Part shown: in pieces, positions 15,956 to 24,740 of the stretch
Layout: every line of letters begins with the position of its first letter
Position numbering within the stretch: the first letter of the stretch is position 1
DNA from: Bacteroidales bacterium H5
GTDB lineage: Bacteria; Bacteroidota; Bacteroidia; Bacteroidales; Muribaculaceae
Length of the DNA: 46,863 bases
NCBI GenBank assembly: GCA_001701225.1
Contig: DAAQ01000018.1
Span: forward strand, 5,607 to 52,469
Reading direction: 5' to 3'
Made by a program: the position numbers and the translations under genes
Notes under the pieces: model-generated
Told to the model about the DNA's origin: nothing
Seen by the model: the letters and a program-made list of their open reading frames with translations, nothing else
The model's database searches: none

Positions 15956-18355
15956 ATGATCAAGCGATTCGATATGTGGCTTGCGGTGATTGCCGCGGGC
16001 ATATCAGGAGCCCTCCCGGGATGGGCAGAGGCTCCGGCAGGATATTATTCGGCCTGCGAGGGCAAGAAGGGAGCTGCGCTCCTCTCGGCCCTGTGCGACA
16101 AGATAGGCCCGCACACCAATGTGGGGTATGACGGCCTGTGGAATGTCTACAAGACATCTGATGTCCGTCCCAACGGCAAGGTCTGGGACATGTACTCGAC
16201 CAAGCAGTGGACCGTGGGCCAGCAGAAATGCGGCAACTATAAATATGTGGGCGACTGCATAAACCGCGAGCACTCGATGCCCAAGAGCTGGTTCAGCGAG
16301 GGACAGCCGATGAAGAGCGACGCATTCCACGTCTATCCCACCGACGGCAAGGTGAACGGACAGCGCAGCAACTACCCATACGGCGAGTGCGCCAACGGCA
16401 CCACGCTGCCTCCAAACGGCAGCATACTGGCACTCGGCAAGCTGGGCACGTCGACATTCGCGGGCTACTCGGGCACGGTGTTCGAGCCCGACGACGAGTA
16501 CAAGGGTGATTTCGCACGTACATATTTCTATATGGCGGCATGCTATAACGACAGGATTGCCGGATGGTCGAGCGACATGATGGCCGGAAACCGCTATCCC
16601 GTCTATACGACATGGGCGGTGAACCTGCTGCTGAAATGGCATCGCCAGGACCCTGTGAGCAGCAAGGAGATTGAGCGCAACGAGGCTGTCTATGCCTACC
16701 AGCACAACCGCAATCCGTTCATCGACCACCCCGACATGGCCGAACATATCTGGGGAGAATACAAGGACACGGGATGGAGCTCGTCGGGAGTCGCACGCCC
16801 CTCGATAGCCTCTCCCGCCGACGGTTCGGCGATAGACCTGGGCAAGTGCGGCACAGGGATAGAGCGCACCCACACCGTCACGGTGAAAGGGCAGAACCTC
16901 ACCACAGACATCAATGTCAGCGTGAGCGGAGCCGGATTCTCGGCCGCCACGACTACACTCGCGGCATCGGCGGCGAACTCTGACGCCGGGGCAGCGCTCG
17001 CCATCAGCTATCGCTCGGCATCCGCGGGCGCATCGGCAGGCACACTTGTCCTCACCTCGGGCGAGGCGCGTTCTTCGGTCACACTCCGTGCCGAGGCCGT
17101 CGACGGACTCCCCGCGCTCCCGGCCATCAACGTGAGCGAGACATCATTTCAGGCACGCTGGGTCAGCATAGACCCCACGGGCACCAACTATACCCTCGAC
17201 GTGACCTGCGGAGGCACCTCCATCCCTGGCTACCCCAAACCCGTGGCTGCCTCGACCGAACGGTTCACCGTCAACAACCTCACTCCCGCCACAGAGTATG
17301 CCTACACCCTGAGCTCACCCTCGGGACTGCGCAGCAACGAGATCAGGGTCACGACCGCGACCCCGGTTCCCTCGATACAATTCCTGTTTGACGGCGACCT
17401 GTACTTCACCTCCGAGCCCGGAGTCCCGTCGGAAGCCGCCGAGCTGCTGGCCGACATAGAGAACATCTCCGACCCCGTAGTGCTGTCGGTGAGCGCGCCA
17501 TTCGAGCTGAGCACCGACAAGTCGGCATGGAGCAGGTCGCTCACGCTTGCAGCCGAGGAGGACAGATTTTACCTGCGCATGCACGGCGACGCCGCGGGCT
17601 CGTACACCACCACCCTGCTTGCCACGGCCGGGGCATATGTCAACGACGATGTGACCGTCGAGGGCGTGATTGCCGCCGAACCGACATTCATCGAGACATT
17701 CGAGGCCCCCTCCGAGCTCAAGAGCTATGACGGCGGCTACTATCAGGGCGCCGCATGTGCATGGAATGTGGTGGGCGCGCTCGTCGGCACCGACCCGCGC
17801 GACGTCCATTCGGGTGCCCAGGGCCTGCGCATGCACAAGACAGCCGGGGTCGACAGCCGCATCGAGATGGCCGAGCCGAGGATGCACGGCATCGGCACGG
17901 TGACATTCCACGCCAAGGCATGGAACGGCGAAGGGGGCGAGGTAGCCCTCGAGGTGTCGGCCGACGCCGGGCTGACATGGCACGAGGCGAAACGGTTTGA
18001 CATCGGCGACGAGGCATGGCAGCAGTACTCGGCAACCGTCAACGAAACCGGCATGGTGCGCATGCGCCTGACACGCCTGTCGGGACGCCGCATAGCCATC
18101 GACGACATCGAGGCCACCGACTATGCCGCGAGTGCGGTGGCAGAGCTCGAGTATCACGCATGGGACGCCTACTGCCGCGACGGGCAGCTTGTCATCGAGA
18201 ACCGTTCGGGCCTCCCCCTCGGCATCACCGTGTGCAGCCCCAACGGAGCGGTGTGGTACACAGGCACGATAAGCTCGACCACCGTCCTCGACCTCCCCGC
18301 AGGGATATATCTGGTGACCTCGGGAGGGTTCACAAGGAAAACCGTGGTGAAATGA
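15956..18355 (+). CDS. Secreted endonuclease I-family protein with C-terminal sorting-like domain
   Basis: This is probably an exported nonspecific nuclease, cell-surface or secreted. The 799-residue protein begins with a signal peptide (MIKRFDMWLAVIAAGISG, cleavage near residue 24). The endonuclease I domain covers about residues 28-270, with the active-site blocks CINREHSMPKSWF and FHVYPTDGKVNGQRSNYPYG, whose His and Asn residues are those expected of the family. A fibronectin III-like region follows near residues 385-465. A beta-rich jelly-roll-like region sits around 575-720, and the last 75 residues (ending YLVTSGGFTRKTVVK) resemble a type IX secretion sorting domain. A substrate role such as scavenging DNA is inferred from the family only. 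Confidence 0.85.
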   Translation: MIKRFDMWLAVIAAGISGALPGWAEAPAGYYSACEGKKGAALLSALCDKIGPHTNVGYDGLWNVYKTSDVRPNGKVWDMYSTKQWTVGQQKCGNYKYVGDCINREHSMPKSWFSEGQPMKSDAFHVYPTDGKVNGQRSNYPYGECANGTTLPPNGSILALGKLGTSTFAGYSGTVFEPDDEYKGDFARTYFYMAACYNDRIAGWSSDMMAGNRYPVYTTWAVNLLLKWHRQDPVSSKEIERNEAVYAYQHNRNPFIDHPDMAEHIWGEYKDTGWSSSGVARPSIASPADGSAIDLGKCGTGIERTHTVTVKGQNLTTDINVSVSGAGFSAATTTLAASAANSDAGAALAISYRSASAGASAGTLVLTSGEARSSVTLRAEAVDGLPALPAINVSETSFQARWVSIDPTGTNYTLDVTCGGTSIPGYPKPVAASTERFTVNNLTPATEYAYTLSSPSGLRSNEIRVTTATPVPSIQFLFDGDLYFTSEPGVPSEAAELLADIENISDPVVLSVSAPFELSTDKSAWSRSLTLAAEEDRFYLRMHGDAAGSYTTTLLATAGAYVNDDVTVEGVIAAEPTFIETFEAPSELKSYDGGYYQGAACAWNVVGALVGTDPRDVHSGAQGLRMHKTAGVDSRIEMAEPRMHGIGTVTFHAKAWNGEGGEVALEVSADAGLTWHEAKRFDIGDEAWQQYSATVNETGMVRMRLTRLSGRRIAIDDIEATDYAASAVAELEYHAWDAYCRDGQLVIENRSGLPLGITVCSPNGAVWYTGTISSTTVLDLPAGIYLVTSGGFTRKTVVK

Positions 18356-18386
18356 CCCCTTAAATTAACTTAAAATTAGTTAAAGC

Positions 18387-18418
18387 GACAGGCGGCGATA
18401 AAAATATCGCCGCCTGTC
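18387..18418 (+). terminator. Perfect hairpin terminator after the endonuclease gene
   Basis: A 14-bp perfect stem (18387-18400 with 18405-18418) closes over an AAAA loop. Only two T follow, so termination is likely but may not be of the classic U-run kind. Confidence 0.65.
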
Positions 18419-18443
18419 TTGCGCCGTATCCGTTGGAAATTCG

Positions 18444-18451
18444 TAATTTTG
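18444..18451 (+). promoter_or_regulatory. -7 element for the zapA operon
   Basis: TAATTTTG at 18444-18451 fits the -7 consensus. The -33 position has only a TTG-like match near 18419-18421. The start codon at 18469 leaves a leader of roughly 10 nt. Confidence 0.55.
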
Positions 18452-18468
18452 TGAAAATTTGAGAACGA

Positions 18469-18762
18469 ATGGCCGACAACCTCTATCAACGTGTAGACAA
18501 CCTCAAGGCCAAGGCCCGTCTGCTCACCGAGCGGTACAGGGCGTTGCAGCAGAGCAAAGCCCAGGCCGACGGGAAGATTGAGGAACTGACCGCCGTGATT
18601 CGCTCGCTCGAGAGGCAGATAGCCGACCGCGACCGCGAGATAGAGCGGCTGAAAGTGGCATCGGTGCTTGTGCCTGACCACCGCGACGTAGAGGAGACCA
18701 GGGCGTTCATCTCGGATTTAGTGCGCGAAATCGACAAGTGTATCGCACGGTTAAGCATCTGA
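18469..18762 (+). CDS. Small coiled-coil protein upstream of ZapA
   Basis: The 97-residue protein is almost entirely heptad-like helix (DNLKAKARLLTERYRALQQS and IEELTAVIRSLERQIADRDR). It has no signal peptide, so it should be cytoplasmic. Its stop codon overlaps the zapA start (TGATG at 18760-18764), which implies coupled translation. By position and form it could be a ZapB-like partner in division-ring organisation, but ZapB homology cannot be judged from such a short coiled coil. Confidence 0.75.
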   Translation: MADNLYQRVDNLKAKARLLTERYRALQQSKAQADGKIEELTAVIRSLERQIADRDREIERLKVASVLVPDHRDVEETRAFISDLVREIDKCIARLSI

Positions 18763-19097
18763 TGAATTCCGACCGCATAATCAACATATCCATCCGAATA
18801 GCCGACCTGCCGCGCATCCCCCTGCGCATCCCGCGCGACCAGGAGGAGACCGCCCGCCGGGCCGAAGCCAACATCAACGAGCTATGGCAGAAATGGTCGG
18901 CAAAGGAGGAGTTCAGCGACAAGTCGCCCGCAGAGATTCTGGCGATGGTGACATTCAGGTTTGCACAGCTGTATTACAGCAACCTGGAGGCGTCGCAAAA
19001 CCTCGGCAAGGTCCTCGCCGGGCTCGAGAGCTCGTTTGACGACCTTCTGCTCGAGGATGTAAGGCCAGACACCCCCGCGACACCCCGCGACATCTGA
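18762..19097 (+). CDS. zapA: Cell division protein ZapA
   Basis: ZapA bundles FtsZ protofilaments at the division site. I choose the ATG at 18762 (111 residues, MNSDRIINISIRIADLPRIP), which overlaps the preceding stop. The N-terminal strand block is the ZapA-type globular domain (RIADLPRIPLRIPRDQEETA) and a long C-terminal helix follows (AMVTFRFAQLYYSNLEASQN). The acidic tail ends ATPRDI. Context with a coiled-coil partner and rny downstream agrees with ZapA loci of Bacteroidetes. Confidence 0.85.
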   Translation: MNSDRIINISIRIADLPRIPLRIPRDQEETARRAEANINELWQKWSAKEEFSDKSPAEILAMVTFRFAQLYYSNLEASQNLGKVLAGLESSFDDLLLEDVRPDTPATPRDI

Positions 19098-19159
19098 CCG
19101 CAAGCCGCAACAACCGCAATCCGTCCCCGCGAGACGGTTCAACAGAAGCATAATCCGCG

Positions 19160-19304
19160 ACTGACACATATATATAATAATATCCCCCTCCCGGACATCG
19201 ACGGCACACGCCGTCCGGGACAGCGGTTTCGAGCACGCCCGACCCGCTCCGCGCCCGTCGTCATGACGGCATACGCGAGCCAAGGCCGGTATGTGCTGTT
19301 TTTA
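19160..19304 (+). ncRNA. Possible structured RNA between zapA and rny (6S-like candidate)
   Basis: The zapA-rny gap holds no ORF of merit but has layered pairing: tcccgg/ccggga (19189-19194 with 19215-19220) around acggc/gccgt, then agcac near 19232 paired with gtgct at 19293-19297, enclosing a CCGTC/GACGG stem. Five T follow at 19299-19303, as in an intrinsic terminator. In many bacteria 6S RNA lies beside zapA. I cannot show the central bubble that defines 6S RNA, so this is a candidate only. The T-run could simply be the zapA terminator. Confidence 0.3.
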
Positions 19305-19357
19305 TATATAAACCCTTTTAACCCCAATCATCCCCTACCCCATCCATCATCCCAACA

Positions 19358-20899
19358 ATGCAGACAATCATAATAATCGCCGCCGCCCTCATAGGCATCG
19401 CCATCGGCATCGCCGCCCTGCTTGTCTGGCAGAAATCGACAGCCCGCTCGGCTGCCGCAACAATAGTCGAAGACGCGCGCCGTGAGGCTGAGATCATCAA
19501 GAAAGACCGCTTGCTCGAGGCCGAGAAAGAGGAGCTGCGCATCAAGGCCGAGGCCGAGAAGACAGCCCAGCAGCGCCTGCAGAAGGTGCAGAACGAGGAG
19601 CAGAAAATCAAACAGCGCCAGAACCAGCTGAACCAGCAGCAAAGCGAGAATACCCGCAACCGCAACGAGAACGAGCAGCAGCGCCGCGAGCTCGAGGCAC
19701 AGAGCCAGGTGCTCGAGCAGAGGGGCGAGGAGCTTGACCGCCTCACCCGCTCGGCCCGCGAGGCCCTCGAGCACATCTCGGGCCTGTCGTGCGAGGAAGC
19801 CAAGGAGAAGCTTGTCGAGAGCCTGCGCGACGAGGCCAAGACAGCCGCCGCGGCATATATCCACGACATCATGGACGAGGCCAAGATGACGGCCAACAAG
19901 GAGGCCAAGCGCATCGTGGTGCAGTCTATTCAACGTCTGGCGACAGAGACAGCCATCGAGAACTCGGTGACCGTGTTCCATATCGACTCTGACGAAATCA
20001 AGGGCCGCATCATAGGCCGCGAGGGACGCAACATCCGCGCGCTCGAGGCTGCCACCGGCATAGAGATAATCGTCGACGACACCCCTGAGGCCATCGTCCT
20101 CTCGGGCTTCGACCCCGTGCGCCGCGAGATTGCCCGCCTTGCCCTGCACCAGCTCGTGGCCGACGGCCGCATACATCCCGCCCGCATCGAGGAGGTGGTG
20201 GCCAAGGTGCGCAAGCAGATCGAGGAGGAAATCATCGAGACCGGCAAGCGCACGGCCATCGACCTCGGCATACACGGACTGCATCCCGACCTCATCCGCA
20301 TGGTCGGCAAGATGAAATACCGCTCGAGCTACGGGCAGAACCTGCTGCAGCACTCGCGCGAGACGGCCAACCTCTGCGCCATCATGGCCGCCGAGCTCGG
20401 CCTCAACCCCAAGAAGGCCCGCCGCGCCGGACTGCTGCACGACATAGGCAAGGTGCCCGACGAGGAGCCCGAACTGCCCCACGCACTGCTGGGCATGAAA
20501 CTGGCCGAGAAATATAAGGAGAAGCCCGAGATATGCAACGCCATCGGCGCCCACCACGACGAGGTTGAGCAGACCTCGCTGCTGGCTCCCATCGTCCAGG
20601 TGTGCGACGCCATCTCAGGCGCCCGTCCCGGCGCCCGCCGCGAGATTGTCGAGGCATATATCAAGCGCCTCAACGACCTCGAGCAGCTTGCCCTATCATA
20701 TCCCGGCGTGGTCAAGACATACGCCATCCAGGCCGGACGCGAGCTGCGCGTCATCGTCGGCGCCGACAAGATCGACGACGTGGAGACCGAAAAGCTGTCT
20801 GAGGAGATAGCACGCCGCATCCAGGACGAGATGACATATCCCGGCCAGGTCAAGATCACAGTCATCCGCGAGACCCGTTCCGTAAGCTACGCAAAATAA
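19358..20899 (+). CDS. rny: Ribonuclease Y
   Basis: RNase Y is a membrane-anchored endoribonuclease that starts mRNA decay. The 513-residue product has an N-terminal membrane helix (IIIIAAALIGIAIGIAALLV), a long charged coiled coil to about residue 200, a KH domain with the GxxG loop (GRIIGREGRNIRALEAATGI) and an HD domain with LLHDIGKV and AHHDE as metal ligands. All catalytic motifs are present. The ricT-like gene follows after 10 nt, joining the enzyme to a likely specificity factor. Confidence 0.96.
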   Translation: MQTIIIIAAALIGIAIGIAALLVWQKSTARSAAATIVEDARREAEIIKKDRLLEAEKEELRIKAEAEKTAQQRLQKVQNEEQKIKQRQNQLNQQQSENTRNRNENEQQRRELEAQSQVLEQRGEELDRLTRSAREALEHISGLSCEEAKEKLVESLRDEAKTAAAAYIHDIMDEAKMTANKEAKRIVVQSIQRLATETAIENSVTVFHIDSDEIKGRIIGREGRNIRALEAATGIEIIVDDTPEAIVLSGFDPVRREIARLALHQLVADGRIHPARIEEVVAKVRKQIEEEIIETGKRTAIDLGIHGLHPDLIRMVGKMKYRSSYGQNLLQHSRETANLCAIMAAELGLNPKKARRAGLLHDIGKVPDEEPELPHALLGMKLAEKYKEKPEICNAIGAHHDEVEQTSLLAPIVQVCDAISGARPGARREIVEAYIKRLNDLEQLALSYPGVVKTYAIQAGRELRVIVGADKIDDVETEKLSEEIARRIQDEMTYPGQVKITVIRETRSVSYAK

Positions 20900-20909
20900 T
20901 CCCCGCGCC

Positions 20910-22229
20910 ATGGAAGACAGAAATAAGCGCTGTCCGCGCGGCAAACTGCATTGCTGCAACTGGCTCGAGGATATTCCGGCGGTACCGGGCTCGACATTCG
21001 ACATCGTAGAGGTACAGTTCAAGAACACCCGCAAGGGATTCTACCGCAACTCGCTCGGGCTCGACATAGAGCCGGGCGACATGGTGGCCGTCGAGGCGTC
21101 GCCCGGACACGACATAGGGTGCGTCACCCTCAAGGGGCCGCTCGTGGCCATACAGATGAAACGCGCCGGGGTCAAGTCCGACGCCGAGATACGCCGCGTG
21201 TTCCGCAAGGCCAAGCCCGCAGACCTCGAGAAATATGAGGAGGCGCGCGCCCGCGAGAACGACACCATGATACGCGCCCGCAAGATTGCCGAGAGCCTCA
21301 AGCTCAACATGAAGATAGGCGACGTCGAATATCAGGGTGACGGCAACAAGGCCATATTCTACTATATCGCCGACGAGCGTGTCGATTTCCGGCAGCTCAT
21401 CAAGGTACTGGCCGAGACATTCAAGGTGCGCATCGAGATGAAGCAAATCGGTGCCCGCCAGGAGGCGGGACGCATCGGTGGCATCGGGCCGTGCGGACGC
21501 CCCCTGTGCTGCGCGAGCTGGATGACCTCGTTTGTCAGCGTCGGCACAAGCGCCGCCCGCTATCAGGACATATCGCTCAACCCGCAGAAACTGGCGGGGC
21601 AGTGTGCCAAGCTCAAGTGCTGCCTCAACTTTGAGGTCGACACATACGTCGAGAGCTCGCGCTATCTGCCCGGACGCGAGATACGCCTCGAGACAGCCGA
21701 CTCGACATACTATCATTTCAAGACCGACATCTTCAAGAAGGAGATAACCTATTCGACCGACAAGTCGATTGCAGCCAACCTCGTCACCATCGACGCCGCA
21801 CGCGCCTTCGAGGTCATCGAGATGAACAAGCGCGGCGAGAAGCCGCTCAAGCTGATGCGCGAAGACGACGAGAAGGCCACTGCCAAACCCAAGCCCCTCG
21901 ACCTCGCGTCGCAGGACGACCTCACACGATTCGACCGCGCCAAGAAGAAGAAAAAGAAAAAGAAACCCGCAGCCACCGCCGCACAGCCCGACGGCAAGCA
22001 GCCGGCCGCCGACGGGGGCAAGCCCAAGCAACCCCAGCAGCCGCAGCAGCAGGGACAGGGCAAACAGCAGCCACAACAACCCAAGCAGAAACAGAAGCCA
22101 AAGGGCCCCAAGCCCCCGAAACCCAAGACCGACCAGCCCAAGGCCGAGCAACCCAAGCCGGAACAGCCAAGGCCAAACAGGGTTCCGAAGGCATTCCGCA
22201 CTCCAGACCAGCAACCGCCACAGCAGTGA
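20910..22229 (+). CDS. ricT: PSP1 / RicT (YaaT)-type regulator
   Basis: In Bacillus, RicT (YaaT) with RicA and RicF forms an Fe-S complex that steers RNase Y toward maturation of some transcripts. The 439-residue protein has the PSP1 domain with cysteine clusters CPRGKLHCCNW near the N-terminus, GPCGRPLCCASW near residue 200 and CAKLKCCLNFE about 30 further on, suited to Fe-S ligation. The last 100 residues or so are low-complexity Lys, Pro and Gln with a run of eight lysines. No ricA or ricF is visible nearby. The symbol rests on homology of the core domain. Confidence 0.87.
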   Translation: MEDRNKRCPRGKLHCCNWLEDIPAVPGSTFDIVEVQFKNTRKGFYRNSLGLDIEPGDMVAVEASPGHDIGCVTLKGPLVAIQMKRAGVKSDAEIRRVFRKAKPADLEKYEEARARENDTMIRARKIAESLKLNMKIGDVEYQGDGNKAIFYYIADERVDFRQLIKVLAETFKVRIEMKQIGARQEAGRIGGIGPCGRPLCCASWMTSFVSVGTSAARYQDISLNPQKLAGQCAKLKCCLNFEVDTYVESSRYLPGREIRLETADSTYYHFKTDIFKKEITYSTDKSIAANLVTIDAARAFEVIEMNKRGEKPLKLMREDDEKATAKPKPLDLASQDDLTRFDRAKKKKKKKKPAATAAQPDGKQPAADGGKPKQPQQPQQQGQGKQQPQQPKQKQKPKGPKPPKPKTDQPKAEQPKPEQPRPNRVPKAFRTPDQQPPQQ

Positions 22230-22231
22230 CA

Positions 22232-22699
22232 ATGAAAACCCTTCCCGCAATCATAGCCGGAGTCTGCCTCCTCCTTGCCGCCTCGTGCGGCAGGGGGGAG
22301 CGCGACTATAGCCGCTGGGCCTCCCTGCCCTCAGAGGGATGGGCATACGGCGACACACTGTCGCTGATACCCGCCGACACCACCCTCACCGACAATGACT
22401 CGATAGTGAGCCGCGCCCTGCTGCTCGGAGTGGTGCACTCGGCGGCATATCCATATTCAAACCTGTGGCTCGAGGTGACATACCACGGCACGGGATACCT
22501 CTATCGCGACACGGTGAACATGCCCCTCGCCGACATCTACGGACGCTGGCTCGGCTCGGGATTCGGGTCGTCCTATCAGAGGGAGATTACGCTGAAACCA
22601 CGCGCCGACATAGACCTGACGCGCCCCGTCGGCGTGCGACACATCATGCGCCTCGACACCCTCCGCAACATCGAGCGCATCGGCATCACGGTAGAGTGA
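22232..22699 (+). CDS. gldH: GldH-family lipoprotein
   Basis: GldH is a lipoprotein first linked to gliding in Flavobacteriia but widespread in non-gliding Bacteroidales. The 155-residue product has a lipoprotein signal (MKTLPAIIAGVCLLLAASC, lipobox LAASC, so Cys19). The family block VVHSAAYPYSNLWLEVTY is clear. I choose the ATG at 22232; an overlapping GTG two codons earlier is less likely. It starts 2 nt after ricT ends. The PSP1-gldH order is, to my knowledge, usual in Bacteroidetes. Confidence 0.85.
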   Translation: MKTLPAIIAGVCLLLAASCGRGERDYSRWASLPSEGWAYGDTLSLIPADTTLTDNDSIVSRALLLGVVHSAAYPYSNLWLEVTYHGTGYLYRDTVNMPLADIYGRWLGSGFGSSYQREITLKPRADIDLTRPVGVRHIMRLDTLRNIERIGITVE

Positions 22700-22700
22700 T

Positions 22701-22743
22701 GTCGGACAGGTCAGACCTGTCTGACCCGTCCGACCTGCCTTTT
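22701..22743 (+). terminator. Terminator after gldH built from four 9-nt units
   Basis: Four 9-nt units (gtcggacag, gtcagacct, gtctgaccc, gtccgacct; 22701-22736) together make one hairpin: GTCGGAC at 22701-22707 pairs with GTCCGAC at 22728-22734 and, inside it, GGTCAGAC pairs with GTCTGACC. Five T at 22739-22743 complete an intrinsic terminator. The array begins one base after the gldH stop codon. Confidence 0.8.
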
Positions 22744-22747
22744 TATA

Positions 22748-23287
22748 TCACAGGCTCTCCAGCGCGCCGGTGGTGGAGTCCATGATGTATCCGGCCACGC
22801 GGATGTCGTGAGGCATGAGGGGATGATTGGCAACGAGGTCGACAGTCTCGCGCACGGCCTCGGCGGTGTCGGTGAATCCGTGCAGCCATCCGTCGAGGTC
22901 TATGCCACAATGACGCATCAGCGAGATATGCTCCTCGTCGACGCCACGTTCCTTCATCAGATGCAGCATCTCGGCCGAATCCATACCCTGGACACCGCAT
23001 CCCGTATGGCCTATTATCATCACCTCGTTGACACCAAGCTCGTAGACCGCCACAAGCAGCGAGCGCATGGTCGAGTCAAACGGATTGGTGATTGTGCCCC
23101 CGGCATTCTTAATCATCTTCACGTCGCCGTTGCGTATGCCGAGCGCTGCCGGAAGCAGCTCGACCAGACGGGTATCCATACATGTGACGATGGCGATGCG
23201 CTTGTCGGGATACTTGGATGTCTCGAACTTGCGGTATGCCCCCGACTCGACAAACTCGCGGTTGTGTCTCAGGATTTCTTCTATCAT
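22748..23287 (-). CDS. Beta-class carbonic anhydrase
   Basis: The enzyme interconverts CO2 and bicarbonate. The 179-residue product starts MIEEILRHNREFVESG; the frame is open for 98 codons upstream, but those overlap nhaC and are not homologous. Zinc ligands of the small beta class are in place: Cys36 and the Asp38-Arg40 dyad in TCMDTRL, His94 and Cys97 in IIGHTGCG. It lies 10 nt after nhaC, so the two are probably cotranscribed and share a role in pH or bicarbonate balance. Confidence 0.93.
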   Translation of the reverse strand: MIEEILRHNREFVESGAYRKFETSKYPDKRIAIVTCMDTRLVELLPAALGIRNGDVKMIKNAGGTITNPFDSTMRSLLVAVYELGVNEVMIIGHTGCGVQGMDSAEMLHLMKERGVDEEHISLMRHCGIDLDGWLHGFTDTAEAVRETVDLVANHPLMPHDIRVAGYIMDSTTGALESL

Positions 23288-23297
23288 ATCTTTAAGG

Positions 23298-24599
23298 TCA
23301 TTTATGTTTGTTGGTCTTGCTGAAAAGTATTGACACCCCGACCGTGACGGCCAGCGCCCAGGGATAGTAGAGATAGGGCCACGGCGCGCCCGGACTGATG
23401 CCCGCGAGCCCGACCGCAAGGAGGGTCTGCGCGCTGTAGGGCAGAAGGCACTGCATGATGCACGAGCAGGTATCCAGCAGGCTCGCCGTGCGGGGCGCCG
23501 TGACGCCATAACGCTCGGCGATGCGGCGCGACAGAGGCCCCACGGTGAGGATGGCCACCGTATTGTTGGCCGTGCAGACATCGACCGCCGAGACCAGGGC
23601 CGCTATCGCAGCCATGGCTCCGCGAGGGCCGCGTATGCGGCGGCTCATCTGCTGCAGCAGCCAGTCGATTCCCCCGGTCTCGCGTATTATGCCGAGCATA
23701 CCCGCCGAGAGGAGCGTGATGATGATGAGATCGCCCATCGAGTCGATGCCCGTACCCATATATCCCGCAAGGTCTATGAGCGGATAGCCGTGACACACCG
23801 CTATCACAGTAGCCACAAGGATGCCCGAGACAAGCACTACGGTGACATTGAGACCCGTCAGCGCAAGCACTATTATGACTAGATACGGCAGGATGAGCCA
23901 CGGGTTCACATGGCCCGAGGGGACCACGGTCGACACCGACGCCCCCAGCACCGCATAGACCGCGAGCGTGACGAGAGCTGCCGGGAGCACTATGCGCAGG
24001 TTGGCCCTGAACTTGGCGCTCATGGCCACCCCCTGGGTACGGGTCGAGGCAATCGTCGTGTCAGAGATAAACGACAGGTTGTCGCCGAAGAACGCGCCCC
24101 CCATCACCGCAGCCACAAACAGCGGCACATTCTCGCCCCCGGTCGCTGCAAGGTCCACGGCAAGGGGCACCAGGGCCACCACCGTCCCGACAGAGGTACC
24201 TATGGAAAGCGAGATGAAACATGCCGCCACAAACAGTCCCGGCAGCAGTAGCTGGCGCGGCAGATACTTGAGCGTGACCGTCACCGTGGCGTCGATTGCC
24301 CCGATCTCCTTGGCCAGCGACGCGAACGCCCCCGCCAGGATGAAAATCCATATCATATAGATGATGTTCGAGCTCCCGGCCGCACGCGAGAAGGTCTCGA
24401 TACGCTTGGCCAGCGGACGCCCGCGGTCTATGACCACAGCCCACACCGACGCGGTAATGAACGCGACCGACAGCGGCATGCGGTAGAAATCGCCTATCGC
24501 AACCGAGACAGCCAGATACATCACGAGGAAAACCACTATGGGCGACAGCGCAAGCACACCCTGACGCGCAGATATATGTCGTTCGGAAAACTCTGTCAT
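23298..24599 (-). CDS. nhaC: NhaC-family Na+/H+ antiporter
   Basis: A 433-residue polytopic inner membrane protein with about ten to twelve hydrophobic segments, of the ion transporter superfamily. Family markers include SIGTSVGTVVALVPLAVDLA and the block GGAFFGDNLSFISDTTIAST with charged residues within membrane segments, plus VDVCTANNTVAILTVGPLS in the C-terminal repeat. It should exchange Na+ for H+; malate/lactate-type exchange is known for relatives, so the substrate is not certain. It heads a two-gene operon with carbonic anhydrase. Confidence 0.88.
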   Translation of the reverse strand: MTEFSERHISARQGVLALSPIVVFLVMYLAVSVAIGDFYRMPLSVAFITASVWAVVIDRGRPLAKRIETFSRAAGSSNIIYMIWIFILAGAFASLAKEIGAIDATVTVTLKYLPRQLLLPGLFVAACFISLSIGTSVGTVVALVPLAVDLAATGGENVPLFVAAVMGGAFFGDNLSFISDTTIASTRTQGVAMSAKFRANLRIVLPAALVTLAVYAVLGASVSTVVPSGHVNPWLILPYLVIIVLALTGLNVTVVLVSGILVATVIAVCHGYPLIDLAGYMGTGIDSMGDLIIITLLSAGMLGIIRETGGIDWLLQQMSRRIRGPRGAMAAIAALVSAVDVCTANNTVAILTVGPLSRRIAERYGVTAPRTASLLDTCSCIMQCLLPYSAQTLLAVGLAGISPGAPWPYLYYPWALAVTVGVSILFSKTNKHK

Positions 24600-24618
24600 A
24601 TTAAAACCATCTTACCCA

Positions 24619-24650
24619 CAAAATTACAACAAAAATCCCTCCCGGGCAAA
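24619..24650 (-). promoter_or_regulatory. Promoter of the nhaC-carbonic anhydrase operon
   Basis: On the minus strand TTTG (complement 24647-24650), 20 nt, then TAATTTTG (complement 24619-24626). The -33 box lies inside the T run of the terminator of the preceding gene, so the two signals are packed together. Confidence 0.8.
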
Positions 24651-24688
24651 AAAAGCCGGATGCAGTACCGTATCGGTACCGCATCCGG
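24648..24688 (-). terminator. Intrinsic terminator after the GLUG-repeat gene
   Basis: On the minus strand CCGGATGC (complement 24681-24688) pairs with GCATCCGG (complement 24656-24663), and GGTAC with GTACC inside it; a run of seven T follows (complement 24648-24654). A second perfect hairpin (TAATACCGGG/CCCGGTATTA, 24703-24729) lies between this and the stop codon. Confidence 0.85.
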
Positions 24689-24740
24689 GGAGATGTAACG
24701 GATAATACCGGGCGATTGTCCCGGTATTAGCATAATTGTA

